From contig DLHO01000018.1 of the NCBI GenBank assembly GCA_002483265.1, forward strand, positions 218,471-282,470: DNA of 64,000 bases, read 5' to 3'. Within the stretch, counting starts at the first letter, position 1. Each line of letters opens with the position of its first letter. The stretch comes from Flavobacteriales bacterium UBA7666. Lineage in GTDB: Bacteria; Bacteroidota; Bacteroidia; Flavobacteriales_D; Crocinitomicaceae. The notes below the pieces were generated by a model. That model was not told the origin of the DNA, did no database searches, and saw nothing but the letters and a program-made list of their open reading frames with translations. Shown here piece after piece: positions 1 through 9,700 of this stretch. The translations under genes were made by a program, and so were the position numbers.

Positions 1-2460
1 AAGGTTTTATACCTACTCTCTTTTATTTGCATTCCTGCAATTTCCTTTTCTCAATGGAATTTGAGCGGAACTGTCGTGGATGAAAAAAAGCTTCCTATTC
101 CCTTCGCCAATGTATACATCAAGAACAATACAGATCTGCGGACTCAAACGGATGAAAACGGAAAATTCTCTCTCCAGCTTTTCGACGGGGAATATTTCAT
201 TATTGTCAATGCGACCGGTTACCAGGAACGCGAAACGTATGTGGTTATTTCTAACAAAGGCGCGGTAAAAGAGATTCAACTCTTCCCCATAAAGATCAAG
301 GACCTGGATGATATTGAAGTCTCCGCAAAGCGGGGAAACCCCGGAAGGGAAATCATGCTGGAAGTGGTAAAGAAACGCGACAAAATAAATCCATGGGCTT
401 ATCCTCATTCTACGGATGTATACATCAAGGCCACTGAATCGATTGTCCGAAAGGAAAAAGAATCGGATTCAAAGAACGAGCGACAAGAAACAGATCCCTT
501 TGAAGAAGAGAAACGCAAACTGGCGAAACTGGCCGGGAATATGAACTTTGCGGAAATTCAACTTACGCGAAATTATGCACCGCCAAACAAAGTGAAAGAG
601 GTTCGGAATGCTTATGAATTGCGTGGAGAGGATAAAACCCTGTATTACACCACCACGGTCAAATCCAATTTCAATTTCTTTCAAAACCTGCTTCACCTCG
701 AAGATTTGCATAGTACTCCGGTCATGAGCCCGATTTCCGCACCCGGAATTCTATCCTACCGTTATCGTCTGGAAGCACAATACGAAGAAAACGGGAGAAA
801 GATCGATAAGATCAAGATCATTCCAAGAATGAGTTCCACTTCTACGCTGACAGGGTATATCTATGTCATTGACTCGGTTTGGCTGATCCAAAAATTAGAC
901 CTGACGATGGAAAAAGGAAACTTGTTTCTATACGATTACTTTTCTATCCATCAGGAATTTGAGCTGCAAGGAGATTCCATGTGTGTTTTGAAAGAACAGG
1001 TACTGGATTACGGCGTGAAATATAAAAATCAGACTTCCACCTGCAAGACGCTTGCACAATTTTCGAATTATAACTTTCAGCCGAATTTCCCTCCCAAATT
1101 CTTTAACAACGAACTCGCAGTTACAACAGAAGAGGCTTATGAGCGGGATTCCAGTTTCTGGAAAGAGCAACGTTCCATTTCATTAACACCCGAAGAACAG
1201 CGGTTTATTATTATAAGAGATAGTATTCACGATGCTTTGAACCGGAAAGAATACCTGGATTCTATTGACAAGGTTTTCAATAAAGTGACTTTCCTGAAAG
1301 TGATCTGGTTTGGGGTTGAACACCGGAATCGTCCTAAAAAAGTACAATGGTCCATTAATTCACTGGCAGCAATTCTAAGGCCTTTGTATCCAGCCGGACC
1401 ACGCGTTGCTCCGGGTTTCAATTACTTTAAGAAATGGGAAGATCAACGAACACTGGATATAAACACCGAAATTTCTTATGGATTTCTGAACCACGACATC
1501 AAAGGTAATATCAACTCAGATTACCTCTACAATCCCTTTAAACAAGCCCGCTTGAAGATCGGTTTTGATCACGACTTTGATGCCATTGTATCCTACGACG
1601 CCATTACACAGATCTATAAACGGAGTAATTTCATTGAAGCCACTTCATTAGATATCGGGCAAACTCAGGAGTACATCAACGGCTTGTATGTGGATTTCAA
1701 CTTCCAGTTCTGTGAGCGGAGATCCATTAACGGATATAAAAAAATGGGCTTTCTGGATGAGGTTATTCCCAATGACGATTTCAAACCCTTTCAGGGATAT
1801 CAAGCCCTTTTGGGTGAAGTAACGGTTACCTATACTCCCGGACAAAAATACATGCGTGAACCTCATCGAAAAGTAGTTCTGGGATCCAAATGGCCTTCTG
1901 TTTATGCTTATTATCAGCGCGGAATTCCAAAACTATTCGGAAGTGATGTGGATCATGAATACGGATTGGTTGGAATCTATCAGAACTTTCAATTGGGAAC
2001 TTTCGGAACATCTGCTTATCATATTAAATCGGGGAAATTTTTAAGTTCGAAGAATCTAAAAGACGCCGATTTCAAGTACCAGCGACGCAGTGATCCCATT
2101 TGGTTTTCGAATCCATTGTATTCATTTCAGGATCAGGATTCCTCACTGCCTTCCAGAGATTATTACATTGAAGCCCATTTCATCCACCACGACAACGGTT
2201 CCATCATGAATAAAATTCCTTTTATGAAGAAAACCGGAATCGGATTGGTATTTGGTGCCGGTGCATTGTATGTTGCTCAATACAATTGGAAGCATTACGA
2301 ACTACTTGCCGGAATTGAACGCAATTTCAAATTCTCGAAAAGAAGGCTTCGAATTGGTTTGTATGGTGTTTTCTCAGATGGAAATAATATTAGTCCGAGA
2401 TGGACAGGTAAAATTTCTTTTGCTGTTCTGGATGACCGGAACATGAAATTCAACTTCTAA
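1..2460 (+). CDS. DUF5686 / carboxypeptidase-regulatory-like domain outer-membrane protein, 5' partial
   Basis: The reading frame is open from the first base of the window and begins inside an export signal (VLYLLSFICIPAISFSQ), so the true start lies upstream and the TTG at 61 is not the start. After the signal come a carboxypeptidase-D-regulatory-like beta domain (about residues 20-110 of the visible part, GTVVDEKKLPIPFANVYIKN) and a long DUF5686-type region ending in a beta-barrel-like tail with terminal phenylalanine (MKFNF). This architecture is typical of Bacteroidota outer-membrane proteins of unknown function. A second member is encoded at 57021-59420 on the other strand. Family assignment is by recognition of the N-terminal domain and overall layout; the function is unknown. 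Confidence 0.8.
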   Translation, partial: KVLYLLSFICIPAISFSQWNLSGTVVDEKKLPIPFANVYIKNNTDLRTQTDENGKFSLQLFDGEYFIIVNATGYQERETYVVISNKGAVKEIQLFPIKIKDLDDIEVSAKRGNPGREIMLEVVKKRDKINPWAYPHSTDVYIKATESIVRKEKESDSKNERQETDPFEEEKRKLAKLAGNMNFAEIQLTRNYAPPNKVKEVRNAYELRGEDKTLYYTTTVKSNFNFFQNLLHLEDLHSTPVMSPISAPGILSYRYRLEAQYEENGRKIDKIKIIPRMSSTSTLTGYIYVIDSVWLIQKLDLTMEKGNLFLYDYFSIHQEFELQGDSMCVLKEQVLDYGVKYKNQTSTCKTLAQFSNYNFQPNFPPKFFNNELAVTTEEAYERDSSFWKEQRSISLTPEEQRFIIIRDSIHDALNRKEYLDSIDKVFNKVTFLKVIWFGVEHRNRPKKVQWSINSLAAILRPLYPAGPRVAPGFNYFKKWEDQRTLDINTEISYGFLNHDIKGNINSDYLYNPFKQARLKIGFDHDFDAIVSYDAITQIYKRSNFIEATSLDIGQTQEYINGLYVDFNFQFCERRSINGYKKMGFLDEVIPNDDFKPFQGYQALLGEVTVTYTPGQKYMREPHRKVVLGSKWPSVYAYYQRGIPKLFGSDVDHEYGLVGIYQNFQLGTFGTSAYHIKSGKFLSSKNLKDADFKYQRRSDPIWFSNPLYSFQDQDSSLPSRDYYIEAHFIHHDNGSIMNKIPFMKKTGIGLVFGAGALYVAQYNWKHYELLAGIERNFKFSKRRLRIGLYGVFSDGNNISPRWTGKISFAVLDDRNMKFNF

Positions 2461-2477
2461 AGTATTCTTCCAGAAAT

Positions 2478-2697
2478 AAAACCACATAGTCACATAGCAA
2501 CATAGAAGATGATTGAAACGAAATACTCATAGATTAAGTATGGATACTAAACTCTGGTAAAAAAACTGGGGTCTTCTGTGCTCGTCCTCAGATTATAACT
2601 TTTATCAAAGTTATCTTCGTCTTCAATCGCTACCGCGCTTTCTTGTGGTAAAAAACAAGGACTATGTGGCCTATGTATCTATGTGGTAAAAGAATGA
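2478..2697. repeat. Dispersed CACATAG-type intergenic repeat, copy 1
   Basis: This non-coding stretch begins with ACCACATAGTCACATAG and ends with CTATGTATCTATGTGGT, so its ends form an imperfect inverted repeat. The first 75 or so bases match, in reverse complement and with few mismatches, the segment at about 22600-22690. The right end also matches the right end of the segment at 45445-45725. It carries no plausible ORF. It may be a MITE-like or other dispersed element. Confidence 0.6.
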
Positions 2698-2702
2698 TGT
2701 GC

Positions 2703-2733
2703 TTGTACAAATCAAATCTACTGTGTATCTTTG
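2703..2733 (+). promoter_or_regulatory. Bacteroidota-type promoter for the SAM riboswitch-metH transcript
   Basis: TTG at 2703-2705 and TATCTTTG at 2726-2733 are separated by 20 bases, matching the Bacteroidota TTG / TAnnTTTG promoter. Transcription would start around 2740, just before the riboswitch. Confidence 0.65.
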
Positions 2734-2750
2734 CGTCAGATCTTTGATAT

Positions 2751-2865
2751 AACTTATGAAGAAAGGTGGAGGGACAGGCCCTGCGAAACCTTGGCAACCT
2801 GCCGTTTCAACGCGAAAAGGTGCCAAATCCGATTCATCAGCCATGGCTGAAGAAAAAGATAAGTT
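2751..2865 (+). promoter_or_regulatory. SAM-I (S-box) riboswitch
   Basis: The segment holds the hallmark S-box core: GGAGGGACAGGCCCTGCGAAACC followed by TTGGCAACC. Its outer helix P1 is formed by AACTTAT at the start and ATAAGTT at the end, which are exact complements. It lies directly upstream of the split metH genes, so it should sense S-adenosylmethionine and lower metH expression when SAM is plentiful. The clear U-tract expected of a transcriptional terminator is not obvious between the aptamer and the start codon, so control of translation initiation is possible. Confidence 0.92.
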
Positions 2866-2922
2866 ACAAGTAGTTCAGTACTACTTCCCCAACTTCATAG
2901 TTTGCAAAGAATAAATAAAGCT

Positions 2923-3930
2923 ATGAAAGACATCAAGCAATTACTAAAAGAACGTATTCTCATTCTCGACGGAGCTATGGGAACCATGATTCAGCGTTAT
3001 AATCTGGACGAAGACGACTTCCGTAAAGGTTGGTTTGAAGATCATCCACACAAATTGAAGGGAGACAATGATTTGCTTGTCTTAACTCGCCCGGATGTAA
3101 TCAAAGAAATTCACGCGCAATATTTAGAGGCTGGAGCGGATATTATTGAAACCAATACGTTTGGTGCAACAACGGTTGCTCAGGCAGATTACCATTTGGA
3201 ACATGCCGTTTACGACATCAACTATCACGGAGCAAAAATAGCACGTGAAGTGTGTGATGAATTTACAGCTAAAAACCCGGACAAACCTCGTTTCGTAGCA
3301 GGATCCATGGGTCCGACAACCAAATTGGCATCCATGTCTCCGGACGTAAATGACCCCGGATTCAGAGCAATCACGTTCAATGAATTGGTTATTGCTTTTA
3401 AAGAGCAGGCAACCGGTTTGATGGATGGAGGAGCAGATTTCTTATTGGTGGAAACAATTACAGATACCTTGAATTCAAAAGCAGCCATGTTTGCCATTGA
3501 TGAATTGAGTGAAGAGCGGGGAATTCAAATTCCGATTATGATCTCAGGAACCATTACCGATCAAAGTGGACGTACTTTAACCGGTCAAACCACAGAAGCA
3601 TTTTTAGTTTCCGTTTCTCACATGCCACTTTTAAGTATCGGGTTGAATTGCGCTTTAGGTGCAGATGCGATGAGGCCTTACTTACAGGTTCTATCCAATC
3701 AGGCTCCATTTGCAATCAGTGCGCATCCAAACGCAGGTTTACCAAATGAGTTCGGGCAATACGATGAAACTGCCGAAATGATGGGTTCTCAAATTGAAGA
3801 ATTTCTTCAGGAAGGCTTGATCAATATCATTGGAGGTTGTTGTGGAACAACTCCGGAACACATTCGCAAAATGGCTGAAATTGCAGCTAAATACTCACCA
3901 AGAAAAATCAGCGAAACAGCAAACGCATGA
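2923..3930 (+). CDS. metH: Methionine synthase, homocysteine-binding half (MetH N-terminal module)
   Basis: This is a 335-residue homocysteine S-methyltransferase domain that would bind homocysteine and activate its thiol with zinc. Visible marks are ILILDGAMGTMIQ near the N-terminus, Cys243 (GLNCALG) and the Cys306-Cys307 pair in GGCCGTT, the three expected zinc ligands. The ATG giving MKDIKQLL is preferred over an in-frame upstream TTG because the family begins there. It overlaps the next gene by 4 bases (ATGA), so the two are translationally coupled. Together the pair equals one full-length cobalamin-dependent MetH, a split arrangement known in Bacteroidota. Expression is likely controlled by the upstream SAM-I riboswitch. 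Confidence 0.95.
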   Translation: MKDIKQLLKERILILDGAMGTMIQRYNLDEDDFRKGWFEDHPHKLKGDNDLLVLTRPDVIKEIHAQYLEAGADIIETNTFGATTVAQADYHLEHAVYDINYHGAKIAREVCDEFTAKNPDKPRFVAGSMGPTTKLASMSPDVNDPGFRAITFNELVIAFKEQATGLMDGGADFLLVETITDTLNSKAAMFAIDELSEERGIQIPIMISGTITDQSGRTLTGQTTEAFLVSVSHMPLLSIGLNCALGADAMRPYLQVLSNQAPFAISAHPNAGLPNEFGQYDETAEMMGSQIEEFLQEGLINIIGGCCGTTPEHIRKMAEIAAKYSPRKISETANA

Positions 3931-6593
3931 ATTATTTACGCTTATCGGGCTTAGAAGCCATTACCATAACACCAGAAAGTAACTTCACAAATATTGGTGA
4001 ACGAACCAATGTAACGGGATCTCGTGCCTTTCTTCGGATGATCAAAGACAATGATTACGAAGCGGCTTTATCTGTTGCACGTGAACAAGTGGAAGGTGGT
4101 GCTCAGGTGATCGACATCAATATGGACGAAGGAATGATCGATGGAAAAGAAGCCATGGTGAAGTTCTTAAATCTGATTGCTGCCGAACCCGATATTTCAA
4201 GCGTTCCGATCATGGTGGATAGTTCCAAATGGGAGATTATCGAAGCCGGATTGCAATGTATTCAAGGGAAAGGAATTGTGAACTCCATTTCTTTGAAGGA
4301 AGGTGAAGAAAACTTTATTCGTCAGGCGAAATTGATTAAGCGCTATGGTGCTGCTTCCGTGGTGATGGCTTTTGACGAAAAAGGCCAGGCAGACAGCTAC
4401 GAAAGACGTATTGAAATTTGCGAACGTTCTTACCGCGTTTTGGTCGACAAAGTAAACTTTGCACCTGAAGACATTATTTTCGACCCGAATATTTTCCCGG
4501 TTGCAACGGGAATGGAAGAACACAATAACAATGCTTTGGATTTCTTCCGGGCAACCAAATGGATTCGTGAGAATCTTCCGGGAGCGCATGTTTCCGGTGG
4601 AGTTTCAAACGTTTCTTTCTCTTTCCGCGGAAACAACCCCGTACGTGAGGCCATGCATTCAGCGTTCCTATACCATGCAATCAAGCACGGAATGGACATG
4701 GGAATTGTAAATCCTTCCATGTTGGAGGTTTATTCTGACATCGACAAAGAATTGTTGGAACGTGTAGAAGATGTTCTTTTGAACAGAAGAGACGATGCCA
4801 CGGAACGTTTATTGGATTTTGCAGAAACATTCAAGGGAGAAGATAAGAAAAAGGAAGTTTCTCAGGAATGGAGAAACGCTCCGGTGAATGAACGCCTTGC
4901 TCATGCTTTGGTGAAAGGAATCGTAGATTTCATCGATGAAGATGTGGAAGAATGCCGTCACCAGTTTGAACGACCTATTCAAGTGATTGAAGGACCATTG
5001 ATGGATGGGATGAATATTGTTGGAGATTTATTCGGAAGCGGAAAAATGTTCTTGCCACAGGTAGTGAAATCTGCACGTGTTATGAAAAAAGCAGTGGCTT
5101 ACCTCCTACCGTTTATCGATGCTGCAAAGGATGGAAAATCAAGTTCTGCCGGGAAAGTAATCATGGCCACCGTTAAGGGAGATGTGCACGATATCGGAAA
5201 AAACATTGTTTCAGTTGTACTTAGCTGTAACAACTACGAAATTGTAGATTTGGGTGTGATGGTTCCTGCAGAACGCATTATTCAGGCTGCAATTGATGAA
5301 AACGCAGATATCATCGGATTAAGCGGCTTGATCACTCCTTCGCTAGATGAAATGGTTCATATGGCAAAAGAAATGGAACGTGCGAATCTTTCCATTCCCT
5401 TATTGATTGGTGGAGCAACGACTTCCAAAGTGCATACTGCCGTGAAGATTGAACAAAACTATACCAAAGGCCAAACCGTTCATGTATTGGATGCATCTCG
5501 TTCTGTAACTGTTGTGGAGCAATTATTGGGACATAAAAAAGAGCAGTTTGTGAAAGATTTACAAGCTGATTACGCCCGTGTTCGCGAACACCATGAAAAG
5601 CACAGAGGAGCCAAACAAGTATTGAGCTATGCAGATGCTTTAAAGAATAAACTGGTATTGGAATTCAATGCCGAAACTATTAAAAAACCCCGTCAACTAG
5701 GAGTTCAAGTCATTGAAGAACAGGATTTAGCAAAACTAGTTCCTTATATCGACTGGACACCTTTCTTCCAGACCTGGGAGCTACATGGAAAGTATCCGCG
5801 CATCTTAACGGATGAGGTAGTTGGAAAAGAAGCTACCCAACTTTACGAAGATGCTCAGGCCATGCTGAAACAAATTGTTGACGAAAAATGGTTAACCGCA
5901 AAAGCTGCTTATGGGATTTTTCCTGCAAACAGCATCGATGACGATATTGAAATTTATTCGGATGAGCAGCGCACTTCCGTATTGGGAATTCAGCACTCAC
6001 TTCGTCAGCAAACGAAAAAGGCACAGGGGCAACCCAATCTTTCTTTAGCAGATTTCATTGCTCCGAAAGAAAGTGGTCTCATTGATTACGTTGGAGCATT
6101 TGTCGTTACGGCAGGTCACGGAATTGATGAACATGTGAAGCGTTTTGAAGCAGATCATGACGATTACAATTCCATCATGATCAAAGCATTGGCAGATCGT
6201 TTTGCTGAAGCCTTTGCAGAATACCTGCACGCCAAAGTGAGACGTGAAACCTGGGGTTATGCCAACGACGAAACCTTAGATAACGATGCGCTCATTGCGG
6301 AAAAATATATTGGTATCCGACCTGCGCCCGGTTATCCTGCATGCCCAGACCACACAGAGAAACCCAACTTGTTCAAACTCTTAAATGCAGAGGAACTGAG
6401 TGGTGTTTCCTTAACTGAAACTTTAGCTATGTGGCCGGCAGCATCTGTTTCGGGTTGGTACTTCGCTCATCCGGATTCCAAATATTTCGGATTAGGGAAA
6501 GTAACTACAGATCAAGTAGATAACATTTCGACCAGAAAAAAGATGGATTTAAATGAAATGAAACGCTGGTTATCAAGCAACCTTATAGATTAA
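3927..6593 (+). CDS. metH: Methionine synthase, folate-, cobalamin- and SAM-binding half
   Basis: This 888-residue protein supplies the rest of MetH. The methyltetrahydrofolate (pterin) domain opens with NIGERTNVTGSR, followed by a helical cap. The B12 domain carries GDVHDIGKN, with His421 as the predicted lower axial cobalt ligand. The C-terminal reactivation domain has RPAPGYPACPDHTEK, used to bind SAM during reductive reactivation. It transfers the methyl group from methyl-THF through cobalamin to homocysteine bound on the partner protein encoded immediately upstream. No frameshift signature is needed to explain the split, since the downstream gene has its own ATG. The stop is followed by about 110 bases before the next gene. 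Confidence 0.95.
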   Translation: MNYLRLSGLEAITITPESNFTNIGERTNVTGSRAFLRMIKDNDYEAALSVAREQVEGGAQVIDINMDEGMIDGKEAMVKFLNLIAAEPDISSVPIMVDSSKWEIIEAGLQCIQGKGIVNSISLKEGEENFIRQAKLIKRYGAASVVMAFDEKGQADSYERRIEICERSYRVLVDKVNFAPEDIIFDPNIFPVATGMEEHNNNALDFFRATKWIRENLPGAHVSGGVSNVSFSFRGNNPVREAMHSAFLYHAIKHGMDMGIVNPSMLEVYSDIDKELLERVEDVLLNRRDDATERLLDFAETFKGEDKKKEVSQEWRNAPVNERLAHALVKGIVDFIDEDVEECRHQFERPIQVIEGPLMDGMNIVGDLFGSGKMFLPQVVKSARVMKKAVAYLLPFIDAAKDGKSSSAGKVIMATVKGDVHDIGKNIVSVVLSCNNYEIVDLGVMVPAERIIQAAIDENADIIGLSGLITPSLDEMVHMAKEMERANLSIPLLIGGATTSKVHTAVKIEQNYTKGQTVHVLDASRSVTVVEQLLGHKKEQFVKDLQADYARVREHHEKHRGAKQVLSYADALKNKLVLEFNAETIKKPRQLGVQVIEEQDLAKLVPYIDWTPFFQTWELHGKYPRILTDEVVGKEATQLYEDAQAMLKQIVDEKWLTAKAAYGIFPANSIDDDIEIYSDEQRTSVLGIQHSLRQQTKKAQGQPNLSLADFIAPKESGLIDYVGAFVVTAGHGIDEHVKRFEADHDDYNSIMIKALADRFAEAFAEYLHAKVRRETWGYANDETLDNDALIAEKYIGIRPAPGYPACPDHTEKPNLFKLLNAEELSGVSLTETLAMWPAASVSGWYFAHPDSKYFGLGKVTTDQVDNISTRKKMDLNEMKRWLSSNLID

Positions 6594-6702
6594 TTTAGCA
6601 TCTTTACAAGGAAGATTAACGGTTTAATTACCTAATTGTTAACAAATTAACAACGCAGGTTCGTTAATCTCACAATAGTGTGAACCTTGAAACTAAGCTA
6701 AT

Positions 6703-9700
6703 ATGCGCGTACTACTCTTATGCCTAATGATTTCCTCATTTGGATTTTCTCAAACACCACCAACCGCACAATTCACCGCATCGCCACTTATAGTTTGTTT
6801 GGAACAAAGTATTCATTTCACCAATCAATCCACAGCCGGAAGTTCACCGATCACTTCCTATTCATGGGATTTCGGGGATGGAAATGCATCATCCACTCAA
6901 AATCCTAATCACGTATACAGTGCTCCGGGAACTTATACCGTAACACTAACGGTTCAGGCCTCAAATGGTCAGGCAGATTTCGAGTTAAAGTCAGCATATG
7001 TAAAAGTAAATCCGAAACCTACACCGAATTTTAATGTCACAGCAAATGGCTGCAGTCTTCCGGTTAGTGTCAATTTCAGCAATACCTCTACAGGCGCTGT
7101 TTCATACAATTGGAATTTTGGAAACAGTCAAACATCGACTCTGCAAAATCCGGCTGCGGTTAATTACACTACTGCAGGAACCTACAACGTAACATTGATC
7201 GCTACCAACAGCTTTGGTTGTAAAGACACACTTGTTAAGCCGATTGTCATTTCGAATTTCCAAGCAGGAATCACAGCACCAACCACCGCATGTCAAAACA
7301 CAGCGGTTTCGATCACAAATAGCTCTACTGTGGGTTCAAACTCCTGGAGCTGGTCTTTTCCCGGAGGTTCACCTGCAAGTTCCACATCTCAAAACAATAC
7401 CGTAGTTTATTCCACTCCGGGAACCTATACCATCAGTTTAACGACTCAAAATACAAGTCTCGGCTGTTCCGGATCAACAACCAAACAAATTACGATCTTG
7501 CCCACTCCTGTTCCTTCCTTTACTGCAAATCCAACTACCGGATGTGCACCACAAGGGGTTACTTTCACAAATACAAGTCCAGCCGGAACAAATTTCCAAT
7601 GGACTTTTGGAGACGGTACAACTTTTAACGGACAAAACCCACCTGTACATACGTATCAAAACAACGGAACTTACAACGTAACACTTACCATGACAGGTGC
7701 AAACGGCTGTCCGGGTTCTTTCAGTTTAAATGCAGTTACACTGACTCCGCCACTTGCAGGTTTCACTAGTACCGACACCGCAGGATGTGATCCGCTTACT
7801 GTTACATTTATAGACACTTCTTCCGCTAGTATTCCTATCACCAATTGGATCTGGACATTTGGAGACGGAACTACCTTTATAGGGCAAAACCCACCCCCTC
7901 ACACTTATAATCTTGGAGTTTATGATGTTTCACTTACGATTACAACACAAACAGGATGTCAGGGAACGGTAACCATTCCGGCATACATTGAAGTGGGGAA
8001 AGTGGATCTGGTAAACTTCACGCTTGATGTTTCACCGGAATGTGCTAAAAGATCCATTCATTTCCACAATCAATCGGTGGTGTTGACTCCACACACTTCA
8101 GATGAGGTCACTTATCACTGGGATTTTGGAGACGGCGGTACTTCTGAACTGGAAAACCCGGATTATTCTTACTCTTCAGATACCGGTTATTTTGATGTGA
8201 CTTTGATCGTAACTTTCAGAGGATGCAGCGATACGTTGACCATTCCGGATGCGGTTTATATCAAAGCACCTATCAGCCGCTTCACACCTGCGCAAACTTT
8301 GTATTGTAATCCTGCAAGTTTACCGGTAAATGTGGTAGTCAATGACCAATCGATTATCGGAGAAATTCCGGATGATTGTTTGATGATCTGGCGTTGGGGA
8401 GATGGAACGAACACCACTTTTGACGATCCGGTATTTGATGATGCCGATTTAGGTTCAACCTCGCATAATTATTCGGCTTACGGAACGTATACCATTAAAC
8501 AAGTTATCTACAATTACACAACGGGTTGCTCGGACAGTACCACTCAAACCATTCATATTTCAACAACAACAGCGGGAATTGCCGGAATATCTAATGACAG
8601 TGTCTGTGTGAATTCACCGATCACACTTTTGGATAATTCTATTTCCTCCCACCCTTTCGGAACCTATTCGTGGGATATGGGGAACGGGCAAACAGTCACC
8701 GGTTCAAATCCGAGTTATGCTTATCCAAGCTTTGGCACATTTGCTATTACTTTAACAGCTACAAACAGTGTTGGCTGTGCAGACAACGAAACATTCAGCC
8801 CGATGACAGCACTTGCTTTACCGCTAGCTCAAATCACACCAAATGACAATGCGGGTTGCGCCCCTTTTGTAGTCACATTCAGCAATGGTTCCACACTCCA
8901 AAATAACGGAGTCAATCTGGCATCATTCCTCTTTACTTTTAATGACAATGGCACCACCCAAACCACCACAAATGTGGGTACAACGGTGAACCACACTTAT
9001 AATACGGAAGGAACATTCACGGCATCATTAGTAGCTACCGATGAATTTGGTTGTGTATCTGCACCGGCAAGTACTTCTATTTCAATCACGAAGCCAATTG
9101 CTGTGTTTACAATTGATTCCGTGGTTTGCAATCAGGAAAATGTAAGCACTGTAAATGCCTCTTCCGGTTTAGCACCATTAAGTTATCAATGGATGGTTGA
9201 CGGATCGCAAGTCAGCACAGGAATGGATTACGCACATGCCTACAGCGAAAGCTTAAACAATTCCACTTCCAGCTTTACACATGGTTATGTATTGATCGTA
9301 ACGGATGCAAACGGATGTAAGGATACTTTGTCCAAACTATTAACCATTTCAACTCCGGTAGCAATCCCTCAATATTCGTTCAGCGGAGCTTCAACCAATG
9401 CAAATGGAGATTATTTATGTCCTCCAGTTTTCGCTGCATTAACGGATGCATCCTTATCCTATGGAGACATTGCAAATTACAGTTGGATCTTTGGAGACGG
9501 CAAAACTTCAGTGCTTGAAAATCCAAATAACACCTATGTATTTCCGGGAACTTACAGCTTAACCTTATCCATTACAGATGAATTCGGCTGTACCTCGGAT
9601 ACTACGTATATTGATTATCTGACCATCTTCGGGCCGGTTGCAAATCCTTCGTGGACACAAAACACAGGCGGATGCGGTCAGGATGTTGATTTCACTATCG

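Noticed and set aside
61..2460. TTG start at 61 for the first gene
   Set aside because: The same frame is open to base 1 and encodes an export signal before it, so the gene is cut by the window edge instead of starting at 61.
2478..2697. CACATAG repeats as a CRISPR array
   Set aside because: The CACATAG units are short, irregularly spaced and inverted, with no uniform repeat or spacer lengths and no cas genes nearby.
3927..3930. Frameshift or pseudogene explanation for the split metH
   Set aside because: Both halves end and start at module boundaries with a normal ATGA overlap, and the split form is known in Bacteroidota.
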